Origin: Oceanobacillus indicireducens
Lineage (GTDB): Bacteria; Bacillota; Bacilli; Bacillales; Amphibacillaceae
Assembly: GCF_014647195.1 (NCBI RefSeq)
Contig: NZ_BMOS01000005.1
Location: 741-64,740 of the forward strand
DNA: 64,000 nt
Direction: 5' to 3'
Part shown: positions 1-10,197 of the stretch, one piece after another
How the letters are laid out: the number at the start of each line of letters is the position of its first letter
Position numbering within the stretch: the first letter of the stretch is position 1
Made by a program: the position numbers and the translations under genes
The notes under the pieces: generated by a model
What the model was told of the DNA's origin: nothing
Databases searched by the model: none
The model's input: only the letters and a program-made list of their open reading frames with translations

Positions 1-1
1 T

Positions 2-172
2 TTCCAAGAAGTGGATAAACGCTTTGATAAAATTGATCAAAAGTTCGATAGCCTAAACCAAAAAGTAGGTGGAATTCGGATTGAACTTCACGAAACGCAG
101 GAAACAGCTGAATTTGCCGCAAGTAAAGTTATTCAACACGAGAAAGAACTTCGCCACATTAACACACAATAA
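2..172 (+). CDS. C-terminal fragment of an unknown hydrophilic coiled-coil protein
   Basis: The open frame enters from the left edge and ends at TAA 170-172, giving 56 visible residues. The peptide is highly charged. It has a heptad-like repeat of the form F-x-x-V/I-D-K-R-F-D near its start, followed by Glu/Lys/His-rich helix-forming sequence. There is no membrane segment and no recognisable catalytic motif. Many small Bacillaceae proteins end in such a coiled coil, so the family cannot be named. The codon pattern and the terminator-like hairpin just downstream support a real gene end. Confidence 0.6.
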   Translation, partial: FQEVDKRFDKIDQKFDSLNQKVGGIRIELHETQETAEFAASKVIQHEKELRHINTQ

Positions 173-206
173 CTGTCCCCCCATACGATAATATTTCCTT
201 ACAATA

Positions 207-244
207 AAGCCCTTGGCAACTTCCATTGAAGTCTTCAAGGGCTT
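207..244. terminator. Symmetric hairpin after the partial gene
   Basis: AAGCCCTTG (207-215) is exactly complementary to CAAGGGCTT (236-244), with a further TTC/GAA pairing inside the loop. No T-run follows on the plus strand; TTATTG follows on the minus strand. It probably ends transcription of the partial gene, but it is not a textbook terminator. Confidence 0.45.
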
Positions 245-476
245 AAAAGTCTCCAGGGAACGTTACGAATTCTTGCTTCATATAGTTGAACCGCCGTATA
301 AGGAACGGTACGTACTTGCTTAGGACGCGATATTCTTGTTTTCTCCATTTCTCATCGACAGTTAACATTTCCAGTAACTTTTTCTAAAATATTTTTATCT
401 ATTTGTTTACCGTTTACATTCCCATCATTTCAACCAAACGCTCAAAACGATGGCTTTGTTTGCCATTTTTCCCCAC
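245..476. other. Intergenic stretch without a gene
   Basis: No supported ORF is present. Around 283-316 there is a short GC-rich patch (GAACCGCCGTATAAGG then a near repeat of ACGGTACGTAC) that resembles sequence often seen beside bacterial group II intron reverse transcriptases, but it is too short to call. A weak hairpin ATGGC/GCCAT followed by TTTT lies at 450-470. Confidence 0.4.
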
Positions 477-505
477 TTGAGCAATAAACTTCAATAAGCT
501 ATGAT
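477..505 (+). promoter_or_regulatory. Sigma-A-type promoter for DUF969-DUF979-pcp
   Basis: TTGAGC (477-482) is separated by 17 bp from TATGAT (500-505). Transcription would start near 512, leaving a leader of about 65 nt before the first gene. Confidence 0.55.
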
Positions 506-576
506 AATAAGCATTATAAGCATTTTTTTGATTCTTTAATCAGCAAGATTTTTACATCTAAGAGGGAAGTGATCGT

Positions 577-1260
577 TTGGAATGGATAAAGTTAATTGGT
601 ATTGTCGTTATCGTAGTCGGCTTTTTACTGAAATTTGACACGATAGCAATTGTAATCATCGCAGCTCTTGCAACTGCACTTGTTTCTGGTTTATCTTTCC
701 CGGAATTTTTGTCCAGTTTAGGGCAAGCATTCGTGGATAACCGCATTGTTACCTTATTCTTACTTACGCTGCCATTGATTGGACTAGCTGAATCGCATGG
801 GTTAAAAGAACAAGCAGTAAAAATCATTCAAAAGGTGAAAAGTTTAACAGCAGGGAAATTCTTAAGCGTTTATTTATTTATCCGCGAATTGGCGGGATTG
901 TTCTCGATCCGTCTAGGTGGACATCCGCAATTTGTTCGTCCATTAGTTCAACCAATGGCGGAGGCTGCTGCAAAAACTACTGTTGGTGAATTAGATGAGA
1001 AAGAAAAAGAACAAATTAAAGCTCGATCCGCAGCTATGGAAAACTACGGTAATTTCTTTGGTCAAAATACGTTCGTTGCAGCGGGTGGTGTCCTATTAAT
1101 CTCTGGTTCACTAGAGTCACTAGGCTATCATGCACCAGCTATTGAAATTGCAAAAGCCTCTATTCCTATTGCAATTATCATGATTATCGTTGGGATTATA
1201 GATAACCAGCGATTTGATAAAAAACTTAAAAACAATCAATCTAAAAGGAATAGGGGGTAG
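577..1260 (+). CDS. DUF969 family membrane protein
   Basis: This 227-residue hydrophobic protein starts at TTG 577, chosen because AGAGGGA (561-567) sits at good spacing. Hydrophobic segments lie near residues 5-40, 55-70, 95-110 and 165-205, with a polar central stretch containing GGHPQFVRPLVQP and a Lys-rich tail. This matches DUF969 proteins, which in Firmicutes are encoded beside DUF979 and pyroglutamyl peptidase genes. It is followed after 5 bp by the DUF979 gene, so the two are translationally close. They may form a permease, possibly for pyroglutamate or pyroglutamyl peptides. That role is inferred only from the linkage with pcp. Confidence 0.8.
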   Translation: MEWIKLIGIVVIVVGFLLKFDTIAIVIIAALATALVSGLSFPEFLSSLGQAFVDNRIVTLFLLTLPLIGLAESHGLKEQAVKIIQKVKSLTAGKFLSVYLFIRELAGLFSIRLGGHPQFVRPLVQPMAEAAAKTTVGELDEKEKEQIKARSAAMENYGNFFGQNTFVAAGGVLLISGSLESLGYHAPAIEIAKASIPIAIIMIIVGIIDNQRFDKKLKNNQSKRNRG

Positions 1261-1265
1261 AGGTT

Positions 1266-2189
1266 ATGGAAACATTTTTCGCTAATTTATTAGAATTTTT
1301 CTTTATTCTTATCGGAATTCAATTAGTTTATACAGCAGTTCGCGTATTTATGGATGAAACAAACCCTACCCGCTTAGGCAGTGGTTTATTCTGGTTGATT
1401 ATCGGGGTTCTATTCGCTGTAGGTGAATACATCCCTTCTATGATAAGTGGTATTTTAGTAGTCATTCTTGGTGTGTTGACACTGTTCAAACAAGTAAATA
1501 TGGGAGACGTCTATAATCCGGATCCGAAGAAAGCTGATGCTGAATCCGACCGTTTGAATAACAAAATTTTTATCCCGGTCATTTTACTAGCATTAATTGC
1601 ATTAGTGGTTGCTACAATAATACCTGAATCTAGTGCATCGGTAATCGGTATTTCATCTGTCATTGCGACGATCGTTGCTGTTGTTATTATTAAACCTAAA
1701 AATAGAGAGATTCTTATTGAAAGTGATCGGATGGTACAGCAAGTCGGTACAACAGGTATGCTGCCGCAATTACTTGCAGCCCTTGGAGTCATTTTTACGA
1801 TCTCTGGTGTTGGAGACGTTATTGCTGATATAATTGGTGGTATTGTTCCCGAGGGCAGCCAGTTAGCAGGTGTTATTGCATACGTCATGGGGATGGTTAT
1901 CTTTTCGATGATTATGGGTAATGCATTTGCGGCATTCACGGTTATTACAGCAGGAATTGGAGTTCCGTTTGTCATGGCCGCGGGCGGTGACCCTGTTATT
2001 GCCAGTGCGCTCGCCATGACTGCCGGATTCTGCGGGACGCTCTTAACACCGATGGCTGGGAACTTCAATGCTCTCCCGGTTGCACTCCTGCAAATGAAGG
2101 ATCAATTTGGCGTCATAAAAGCTCAAGCACCAGTTGCTGTTACAATGATCGTTATCCATATCGGGTTAATGTATTTCTGGGCATTTTAG
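1266..2189 (+). CDS. DUF979 family integral membrane protein
   Basis: The protein has 307 residues and about nine to ten hydrophobic segments covering nearly its whole length. There is one soluble stretch around residues 78-95 with charged residues (NPDPKKADAESDRLNNK). The Gly-rich segment near residues 232-270 (ITAGIGVPFVMAAGGDP, then LTPMAGNFNALP) looks like a transporter substrate/ion site. ATG 1266 follows GTAGAGG closely. DUF979 proteins occur with DUF969 and Pcp. The pair probably forms a single membrane complex, but no substrate has been established from sequence. Confidence 0.82.
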   Translation: METFFANLLEFFFILIGIQLVYTAVRVFMDETNPTRLGSGLFWLIIGVLFAVGEYIPSMISGILVVILGVLTLFKQVNMGDVYNPDPKKADAESDRLNNKIFIPVILLALIALVVATIIPESSASVIGISSVIATIVAVVIIKPKNREILIESDRMVQQVGTTGMLPQLLAALGVIFTISGVGDVIADIIGGIVPEGSQLAGVIAYVMGMVIFSMIMGNAFAAFTVITAGIGVPFVMAAGGDPVIASALAMTAGFCGTLLTPMAGNFNALPVALLQMKDQFGVIKAQAPVAVTMIVIHIGLMYFWAF

Positions 2190-2232
2190 TATTCATTAAC
2201 ACACACAACATGAGATATAGGAGATGAAAGAA

Positions 2233-2880
2233 ATGAAAATTTTAGTTACAGGTTTTGATCCATTCGGTGGAGATACGACGAACCCTGCGATTGAAGCAGT
2301 GAAAAGACTGCCTGATGAAATCAAAGGGGCTACAATCATCAAATTGGAAATCCCGACTGTTTTCTTTAAAAGTGCTGAAGTTGTAAAAGACGCAATGAAG
2401 AAAGAGGAGCCGGATTATATACTAAACATTGGCCAGGCAGGAGGCCGTTTCGGGTTAACACCTGAGCGTGTAGCAATCAACCAAGATGATGCACGCATTC
2501 CTGATAATGAAGGGAATCAGCCAATTGATACGCCGATTCAGCCAGACGGAGAAAGTGCTTATTTCTCCCAATTGCCGATAAAAGCGATGGTCGATGCGAT
2601 GAAGAATGCAGGTGTTCCAGCATCTATTTCCAATACGGCAGGTACTTTCGTTTGTAACCACATCATGTACCAAACACTTTATTTGACGCATACAGAATTT
2701 CCAAATGCGAAGGCTGGTTTCATGCATATCCCGTTCTTAACGGATCAAGTGATTGATCGCCCGGAGACAGCATCGATGAGCCTGGATGATTTAGTAAAAG
2801 GGATCACAGCTGCAATCGAAGCAATTGTTGAATTTGATGGAAAAGAAGATGTGAAAGTGGTTGGTGGGGCGACGCACTAA
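2233..2880 (+). CDS. pcp: Pyroglutamyl-peptidase I (cysteine peptidase C15)
   Basis: This cytosolic enzyme removes N-terminal pyroglutamate from peptides. I chose ATG 2233 because AGGAG (2219-2223) is 9 bp away; an in-frame ATG at 2224 touches that site. The resulting 215 residues are the usual length. The family signature TGFDPFGG opens the protein. The catalytic triad is visible as Glu78 (TPERVAIN), Cys141 ([10 protein letters not shown]) and His165 (GFMHIPF). The gene closes the DUF969-DUF979-pcp operon and is followed by a strong terminator. Together they suggest uptake and processing of pyroglutamyl peptides. Confidence 0.95.
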   Translation: MKILVTGFDPFGGDTTNPAIEAVKRLPDEIKGATIIKLEIPTVFFKSAEVVKDAMKKEEPDYILNIGQAGGRFGLTPERVAINQDDARIPDNEGNQPIDTPIQPDGESAYFSQLPIKAMVDAMKNAGVPASISNTAGTFVCNHIMYQTLYLTHTEFPNAKAGFMHIPFLTDQVIDRPETASMSLDDLVKGITAAIEAIVEFDGKEDVKVVGGATH

Positions 2881-2898
2881 TCATCTATAACGATTAAG

Positions 2899-2935
2899 GA
2901 AACCACAGGGATGTTATCCTCCCTGTGGTTTTTTA
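2899..2935 (+). terminator. Rho-independent terminator after pcp
   Basis: The stem AAACCACAGGGA (2900-2911) pairs with TCCCTGTGGTTT (2920-2931) around an 8-nt loop, and the run of T at 2929-2934 completes it. Confidence 0.9.
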
Positions 2936-2986
2936 CTATAGAAAAAAGTAACACATAGCATAAATGGACGGATAAAATTTGATGTC

Positions 2987-3025
2987 AGGACAGTTCTTGT
3001 GGTTTATTTTAACAAGAACTGTCCT
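2987..3025. repeat. 14-bp perfect inverted repeat between convergent units
   Basis: AGGACAGTTCTTGT (2987-3000) is the exact reverse complement of 3012-3025, with an 11-nt AT-rich loop. It lies 39 bp past the end of the minus-strand cyclomaltodextrinase gene. It may terminate that gene although no clean T-run follows. Confidence 0.6.
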
Positions 3026-3063
3026 TAGGTAATTGAATCATCTAGTATCGTAACATTCTTGCT

Positions 3064-4860
<1,797 letters not shown>

Positions 4861-4886
4861 TTAATTTTTCTCCTTTCTGAAATAAA

Positions 4887-4950
4887 AACCCCGATTTCCA
4901 TAGTGTTGGAAATCGGGGTTGTTGTCATTTGTACAAAGCATTGCCCTTAA
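4887..4950 (-). promoter_or_regulatory. Attenuator-like leader of the cyclomaltodextrinase gene
   Basis: On the minus strand the leader reads AAGGGCAATG (plus 4939-4948), then TTTGT..ACAA, then a 14-bp terminator stem (4887-4900 with 4907-4920, 6-nt loop) followed by TTTTTATTTC. The terminator ends directly before the ribosome binding site, so transcription must read through it to express the gene. GGG can pair with the CCC of the stem's 5-prime arm, and TTGT with ACAA, which would give an antiterminator-like alternative fold. The same box and hairpin occur before the CGTase gene. Confidence 0.65.
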
Positions 4951-4964
4951 GTTGTTCTCCATTT

Positions 4965-4993
4965 AATGTAATGTAAGCGGATTAGGTTGTCAA
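4965..4993 (-). promoter_or_regulatory. Sigma-A promoter with cre-like site for cyclomaltodextrinase
   Basis: On the minus strand TTGACA (plus 4988-4993) is 17 bp from TACATT (plus 4965-4970). The spacer contains ATGTAAGCGGATTAGG (plus 4971-4986), a 13/16 match to the CcpA cre consensus. The promoter lies immediately after the CGTase stop codon, so the two genes are separately transcribed. Confidence 0.65.
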
Positions 4994-4999
4994 CAAAAT

Positions 5000-7120
5000 T
5001 TATTGTTGCCAGTCTACAATTACTGTATCAGTCCCATCGTGAGGAGTTGTAACAGAATGGTTAATACCGGACTCCCACTCCACGTTTCCTACAGCGTCTT
5101 TTTTAATGAATTTAAACTCTATGCTTTCATTGGCAGGAACACTTATATCATAATACCAACTAGGATACTCATATACAACCTGATTAAACATTGGCCCTAT
5201 TGCTTCATCAGGATTCCAATTTCCTAGTTCACTTACATTACCAACAATATAAACGTTCGAACCAAGAGTAGTAAATGCGTTATTTACCACAAAACGCATC
5301 GTTATTTGTTTACCAGTTAGTAATTCGAAATCATTATATGAATTACTACTATTATTATTTGCTGTGTTTACGGTTATATCATGTTTACCAGGATTGATGT
5401 TTGGAAGAAGAATTTCTATCTCTGTGTCAGACCAAGATTGAATCTCTACAGTAGATGAACCTAATTGAACTGTTCCCTCTTCAGTACCAAATCCCTCCCC
5501 ATTTATCGTAACCGTATTTCCAGCTTTACCTACCATCGGACCGACATGTCCTATAAGTGGTGTAGTAGAAGACTCAGTGTACTGCCAAACCGATACGGCT
5601 CTTGGGCTGAGATTAAACGAATCAACTGAACTATTTGAACTTACGGTTATATTAGCACCGTCTAATAGAGTGTTCAGTTCATCATTATACCCTCCCTCTG
5701 GTAAAGAGGTATTCAAATTGGTAATATTATAACTTTCATGTCCACGATTTACAGCGGTAACAACAACATTATTTCCAAATTTTCTTTCATAAATATAAAC
5801 ATCAGAGTTTATCCAACGTTCATTGGTATCTCCGTATCCAAGTGCAGGGTTGGATTGTCTCAGCGATGTAAGTTGACTAGTAATTTGATAGGCGTTTGTT
5901 GATGTATCAAAATTAGTCAGCGGTTTTCTGTTATCAGGATCGCTATCTCCAGTTAAATACTGTTCAGTTCCATAATATATAGTCGGAACACCTCGAGAGG
6001 TAAGTAATACAGCAAGGGCGATATCTGTATGTCTATTCGAGGATGCTTCTTCTGAAAACCTGCTCATGTCATGATTGTCTATAAAAGTTACTTGATCGAT
6101 AACTTCATTATAATCTACAGCAGAGCTGTCAATCATTTCATGGAAATCGTACCAGTCAGAACTCCCGTCTTTCAATACATCACGGATTGATTGTCCGAAT
6201 TGAAAATCCAGAAGACTCATGCCGCTCTCATTTGCAAAATGATGATTTTGTGGATCAATCTCACCCGATCCTAAAAACCACTCACCAAATGTAAAAACGG
6301 GTTCATAAGCATATATCTCACTCATTAAAGAAGTTTGCCAACCCTCTGGCATATGTTTAACAGCATCAACTCTGATTCCATCTATGCCTTTATCTAACCA
6401 TAGCTTAATAGAATCTTTTAAATATTGATCCATTGTATCATTATGCAAGTTATAATCTGCCAAATCGTATAAGTTTCTATAGATACTGTCTTCATAGGAG
6501 GAAAAGTCTGTCCCGCCATTATGATGAAATATATTTAATGGATCATTTGAATAGCTTCCCAATAATGTTCCGTTATCGTATATGGCGCCATTTTCTGCAT
6601 AAGAAGGATCAGTCTCTAAAGCAGGGGAAGAATGATTAGGCGTGAAATCTACAATGACTTTTATATTATTTGCATGTGCCGTTTCGATTAAACGGTCAAA
6701 ATCATTGAAATCTCCATAATAAGGATTCGTTTTCTTATAATCTCTAGCCCAATACCCATGATAAGATGTATACCCACTGGGATGAAGTGCATAAACGTTT
6801 TCAACAGGTTGTGAGATCCAAAGTGCAGTTATTCCTAATCCAGTTAGGTAACCATCGTCTATTTTATCGATAATCCCTTGCCAGTCTCCTCCACAATATT
6901 TGTGAAGATTACTGCAGTCTGAACTATAAATATTGCCAGATGGATTATTTGTTGAATCTCCGTCGTAAAATCTATCAGTTACTATTTGATAGATAACATC
7001 TCTAGAATAATCAACCTTGTTTGAAACATCAGACTGCGCAGCCGTTGAAAAAGAAAAAGTGAAAAATAAAAATAAACTTAATGCAATCGATTTCATTAAA
7101 AGTCTTCTTTTATTCACCAT
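5000..7120 (-). CDS. cgt: Secreted cyclomaltodextrin glucanotransferase-like GH13 enzyme
   Basis: The 706-residue preprotein begins with a Sec signal (positive start, hydrophobic core, cleavage near STAA at about residue 28). Domain order is that of CGTases: GH13 A/B domains, C domain, an IPT/TIG domain (about 523-605) and a C-terminal CBM20 starch-binding domain (about 608-706). Catalytic parts are DFTPNH (158-163), Asp252 in [10 protein letters not shown], Glu280 in FTFGEWF and Asp351 in FIDNHD. The cyclisation-centre aromatic is retained as Tyr190 in LGSYSND. A maltogenic amylase (Novamyl-like) is the alternative, since both share this architecture. The product would feed the adjacent importer and cyclomaltodextrinase. 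The start has AAGGAGTGA in front. Confidence 0.88.
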   Translation of the reverse strand: MVNKRRLLMKSIALSLFLFFTFSFSTAAQSDVSNKVDYSRDVIYQIVTDRFYDGDSTNNPSGNIYSSDCSNLHKYCGGDWQGIIDKIDDGYLTGLGITALWISQPVENVYALHPSGYTSYHGYWARDYKKTNPYYGDFNDFDRLIETAHANNIKVIVDFTPNHSSPALETDPSYAENGAIYDNGTLLGSYSNDPLNIFHHNGGTDFSSYEDSIYRNLYDLADYNLHNDTMDQYLKDSIKLWLDKGIDGIRVDAVKHMPEGWQTSLMSEIYAYEPVFTFGEWFLGSGEIDPQNHHFANESGMSLLDFQFGQSIRDVLKDGSSDWYDFHEMIDSSAVDYNEVIDQVTFIDNHDMSRFSEEASSNRHTDIALAVLLTSRGVPTIYYGTEQYLTGDSDPDNRKPLTNFDTSTNAYQITSQLTSLRQSNPALGYGDTNERWINSDVYIYERKFGNNVVVTAVNRGHESYNITNLNTSLPEGGYNDELNTLLDGANITVSSNSSVDSFNLSPRAVSVWQYTESSTTPLIGHVGPMVGKAGNTVTINGEGFGTEEGTVQLGSSTVEIQSWSDTEIEILLPNINPGKHDITVNTANNNSSNSYNDFELLTGKQITMRFVVNNAFTTLGSNVYIVGNVSELGNWNPDEAIGPMFNQVVYEYPSWYYDISVPANESIEFKFIKKDAVGNVEWESGINHSVTTPHDGTDTVIVDWQQ

Positions 7121-7178
7121 ATCACTCCTTAATAGTATGAGATTTTTTAACTACACTCTCCTTCCTAGCAATATAATT

Positions 7179-7240
7179 AACCCCGGCTTTTAATTGAATA
7201 AAAGCCGGGGTTGTCTGTGATAACAAATCATTGCCCTCAA
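7179..7240 (-). promoter_or_regulatory. Attenuator-like leader of the CGTase gene
   Basis: On the minus strand GAGGGCAATG (plus 7229-7238) is followed by TTTGT..ACAA and by a 13-bp stem AACCCCGGCTTTT (7179-7191 with 7200-7212). Order and spacing match the leader of the cyclomaltodextrinase gene, while the stem sequence below CCCCG differs. Unlike the other leader, the stem is followed by AATTATAT instead of a clean T-run, so termination may be weaker. Confidence 0.55.
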
Positions 7241-7344
7241 ATTTTATATTTAAGTATTTTCATGGATGTTACTCAATTAATATCATAAATAAAGGGACTT
7301 ATCAATGGGTATTTAGTATTGCTTTTATCATTTTTGAAAAGTTT

Positions 7345-7410
7345 ATGAAAACGCTTGCCAAATTAAATAGCTCGTTATAGAATGATATCAAAGCTAGAGC
7401 AAACGTTTGC
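7345..7410 (+). promoter_or_regulatory. Promoter with cre and LacI-type operators for the maltodextrin importer
   Basis: TTGCCA (7355-7360) and TAGAAT (7378-7383) are 17 bp apart. ATGAAAACGCTTGCCA (7345-7360) matches the cre consensus at 15 of 16 positions and overlaps the -35 box. GCAAACGTTTGC (7399-7410) is a perfect LacI-family palindrome just downstream of the expected start site, well placed to block elongation. The likely binder is the LacI regulator encoded at 11189-12214. Confidence 0.75.
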
Positions 7411-7489
7411 GCAAAGCTATTGTACTAATCTGATTTAGGCATATGTTTCGTTGCTAGCTAAATTAATTTAAAAGGGGAGAGGAATTGAG

Positions 7490-8776
7490 ATGAAGAAAAG
7501 ATACTTGTTATTATCGTTCGTTATGTTTTTGTCCCTATTTGTTTTTTTGGCAGCCTGTGCACCAGACCGGGAGGAAGAAGTGAACAGTGGAAGTGAAGGT
7601 GAAGATAATGGAGAACAGGCGGAAAAACCAGAGGAGTTAACAGTCTGGGCAAATGATCAAGAAGAACAACTAGAAGCTGTTCGGAAAATAGCTGCCGATT
7701 ATGAAGAGCAAGAAGGAATTAAAGTTAATGTGGAAGCGAAAAGTATGCTGGATCAATTACAAGAATTGTCATTAGCTGGCCCAGAAGGAAATGGCCCAGA
7801 TTTATTCTATCAACCGCATGACCAAATAGGGAATATTGTGGCTCAAGGTCTTGCAGACCCGATTAATCTGACAGATGATGAACTAAGTCCCTATGCTGAT
7901 GCTGCAGTGGAAGCAGTAACGTACAACTTTGATGGTGAAACTGATATATACGGAATCCCGGCAGTATTTGAAACATATGGGTTATTTTACAATACTGATA
8001 TTGTGCCAGAAGCTCCTGAAACGATAGAAGACTTGAAGACGATCTTAGAAGAGAATACGAATGCAGCTGAGGACAAATATGGATTCTTAATGAAACCAGA
8101 TGATTTATACTTTGCTTATCCGTTCTTCAAAAATTATGGTGGTTATATTTTTGGTGGAGATATAGGGGAGTATGATACTTCCGATATTGGTTTAAATAAT
8201 AAGGGCGCTATAGAAGGTGGAGAGCTATTCCAATCATTCTTTGGGAAAGGATTGATTCCTTCATCAACAACAATTGATGTAATTGATGGATTATTCTCAG
8301 AAGGAAAAGTAGGCGCAGTTATTAACGGACCGTGGAGTATACCAGGTTATAAAGAAGCAATTGGTGATAGTCTTGGATTTGCTCCATTTCCTGCAATTAA
8401 TGGTGAACCAAGTTCCACTTTAGTTGGAGTAAAGGCTTGGATGGTATCTTATTACTCTGAAAATAAAGATTGGGCTAAAGATTTAGCTTTGTTTATGACA
8501 AATGAGGAGAATTTGGAATATTACTTTGATGTGGCAGGAGAGCTCCCTCCAAATACGGCAGCATTAGAAAGTATTGATGACCCAATTTATGCTGCGTTTG
8601 CAGAACAAATTGAATATGGCGTACCAATGCCAAGTACACCTCAAATGTCTCAAGTTTGGGAACCAATGAACAATGCTTTACAATTCCTTGCTGAGGGTGA
8701 AGAAGCGCAAGCAGTTCTTGACGAAGCAGCTGAGCAAATTCAAACAAATATAAATGCAAGTGGTGGAGGTCAATAA
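7490..8776 (+). CDS. mdxE: Maltodextrin/cyclodextrin-binding lipoprotein of an ABC importer
   Basis: This 428-residue family-1 extracellular solute-binding protein has a lipoprotein signal with lipobox LAAC (Cys23) and an acidic linker to about residue 50. Mature-domain features include TVWAND near the start, the VINGPWSIPGYKEA segment and a DLALFMTNEENLEYYF helix, all typical of MalE/MdxE. GGGGAGAGG precedes ATG 7490. It is the first gene of a binding protein-permease-permease operon. A stable hairpin follows it, which would favour excess binding protein. Linkage with CGTase and cyclomaltodextrinase suggests maltodextrins or cyclodextrins as ligand. Confidence 0.9.
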   Translation: MKKRYLLLSFVMFLSLFVFLAACAPDREEEVNSGSEGEDNGEQAEKPEELTVWANDQEEQLEAVRKIAADYEEQEGIKVNVEAKSMLDQLQELSLAGPEGNGPDLFYQPHDQIGNIVAQGLADPINLTDDELSPYADAAVEAVTYNFDGETDIYGIPAVFETYGLFYNTDIVPEAPETIEDLKTILEENTNAAEDKYGFLMKPDDLYFAYPFFKNYGGYIFGGDIGEYDTSDIGLNNKGAIEGGELFQSFFGKGLIPSSTTIDVIDGLFSEGKVGAVINGPWSIPGYKEAIGDSLGFAPFPAINGEPSSTLVGVKAWMVSYYSENKDWAKDLALFMTNEENLEYYFDVAGELPPNTAALESIDDPIYAAFAEQIEYGVPMPSTPQMSQVWEPMNNALQFLAEGEEAQAVLDEAAEQIQTNINASGGGQ

Positions 8777-8785
8777 AAGCAAAAT

Positions 8786-8815
8786 AATAATGGGAAGGTT
8801 ATTCTTCCCATTATT
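8786..8815 (+). terminator. Intercistronic hairpin after the binding-protein gene
   Basis: AATAATGGGAAG (8786-8797) pairs with CTTCCCATTATT (8804-8815), loop of 6 nt, followed by ACTTTTAATG. As the permease genes lie downstream, it more likely acts as a partial terminator or mRNA 3-prime stabiliser. Confidence 0.75.
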
Positions 8816-8853
8816 ACTTTTAATGTTTAATAGAAAAAAGGAGGCAAACCGTT

Positions 8854-10197
8854 TTGTCTACTCCAGCAAAGAAAAATCCAGATGAAAATATAGAACAAAA
8901 GAAAGTAAGGAAGAATGACAAATGGAAGAAACATAGTCCGAAAGTGGCAATGATATTATCGATTGTTTTTGCAGGGTTCGGTCAATTATACAATAGGCGA
9001 TATCTAAAAGGAACAATCTTTATTATCATGGAATTAGCTTTCCTTGTTGCATTTTTAGAATCTATTAACTATGGTTTATGGGGTCTACGTACATTAGGAA
9101 CTATTCCCGGTACGGACCATTCTATCAGATTGTTAGTTTTAGGTGTATTGTCATTGATTGTAACCGTTATTGTGATCACTCTTTATGTATTTAATGTTAT
9201 CGATGCAAAAAAACAAGCTGAAAAATTACGAGATGGTTGGAAGCCATTAAAGTTGAGAGCATCATTTAAAGAATTTTATGACCGTGCATTTCCTTATATA
9301 ATGACGTTTCCCGGTTTACTACTTATGATTTTTGTTGTTATCTTCCCTTTATTATTTTCTGTGCTTTTGGCTTTTACGAATTATGATTTATATAATTCAC
9401 CACCTCGTAATCTAGTCGATTGGGTAGGATTTGATAATTTTAAAAACTTGGTCACAGTACCAATCTGGCAAGATACATTTATAAGTGTGTTTTCGTGGAC
9501 TATTGTATGGACAGTTGTTGCAACTACATTACAAATTGCACTTGGTTTCTTTTTGGCTGTTCTTGTAAATGATCCACGAGTTAAATTTAAAAAATTGATT
9601 CGTACCATTTTAATTCTACCTTGGGCAGTACCAGCGTTTGTAACTATACTAGTGTTCTCAGCGATGTTTAATGATGATTTTGGAGCTATAAACAGGGATA
9701 TTATTATTCCGTTATTAGGTGGAAATGGCGTATCTTGGTTGAGCGATCCTTTATATACTAGAATAGCTATTGTCATGATTCAAACGTGGCTTGGATTTCC
9801 GTTTATTTTTGCTTTAATTACTGGGATATTACAGAGTATTTCCAAAGATTGGTACGAAGCAGCTGACATGGATGGTGCCTCGCGTTTTCAAAAGTTTAGA
9901 AACATAACATTTCCCCACGTGATGTTTGCTACTGCACCATTATTAATTATGCAATATGCTTCAAACTTTAATAATTTCAATGTCATTTATTTATTTAATG
10001 AAGGTGGCCCACCTATTCGAGGGCAGAATGCTGGAGGAACGGATATATTAATTTCCTGGGTATATAAGCTAACTTTTGATACAAATAATTACTCTATGGC
10101 TGCAGTAATCTCAATTATAATGGGGTTAATTGTTTCAGGATTTGCATTTTATCAATTCAGAAAGACAAGATCATTTAAAGAAGAGGGTGAAATCTAA
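8854..10197 (+). CDS. mdxF: Maltodextrin ABC importer permease, MalF type
   Basis: The 447-residue protein starts at TTG 8854, with AAAGGAGG 9 bp upstream. An N-terminal extension with a Lys-rich cytosolic start and about three hydrophobic segments (residues 30-125) precedes the six-helix permease core, as in MdxF. The ATPase-docking EAA loop is visible as EAADMDGASRFQKFRNITFP. It overlaps the next gene by one base. No ATPase gene is present in the cluster, so a shared MsmX-type ATPase encoded elsewhere is expected. Confidence 0.92.
   Translation: MSTPAKKNPDENIEQKKVRKNDKWKKHSPKVAMILSIVFAGFGQLYNRRYLKGTIFIIMELAFLVAFLESINYGLWGLRTLGTIPGTDHSIRLLVLGVLSLIVTVIVITLYVFNVIDAKKQAEKLRDGWKPLKLRASFKEFYDRAFPYIMTFPGLLLMIFVVIFPLLFSVLLAFTNYDLYNSPPRNLVDWVGFDNFKNLVTVPIWQDTFISVFSWTIVWTVVATTLQIALGFFLAVLVNDPRVKFKKLIRTILILPWAVPAFVTILVFSAMFNDDFGAINRDIIIPLLGGNGVSWLSDPLYTRIAIVMIQTWLGFPFIFALITGILQSISKDWYEAADMDGASRFQKFRNITFPHVMFATAPLLIMQYASNFNNFNVIYLFNEGGPPIRGQNAGGTDILISWVYKLTFDTNNYSMAAVISIIMGLIVSGFAFYQFRKTRSFKEEGEI

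Noticed and set aside
283-316. Possible remnant of a group II intron next to the first gene
   Set aside because: Only about 34 bp resemble sequence seen beside intron reverse transcriptases. No domain V, reverse transcriptase fragment or boundary is visible.
1511-2068. Long minus-strand open frame opposite the DUF979 gene
   Set aside because: It is a shadow of the hydrophobic plus-strand gene, with Ile/Thr/Pro-rich low-complexity content, no ribosome binding site and no family resemblance.
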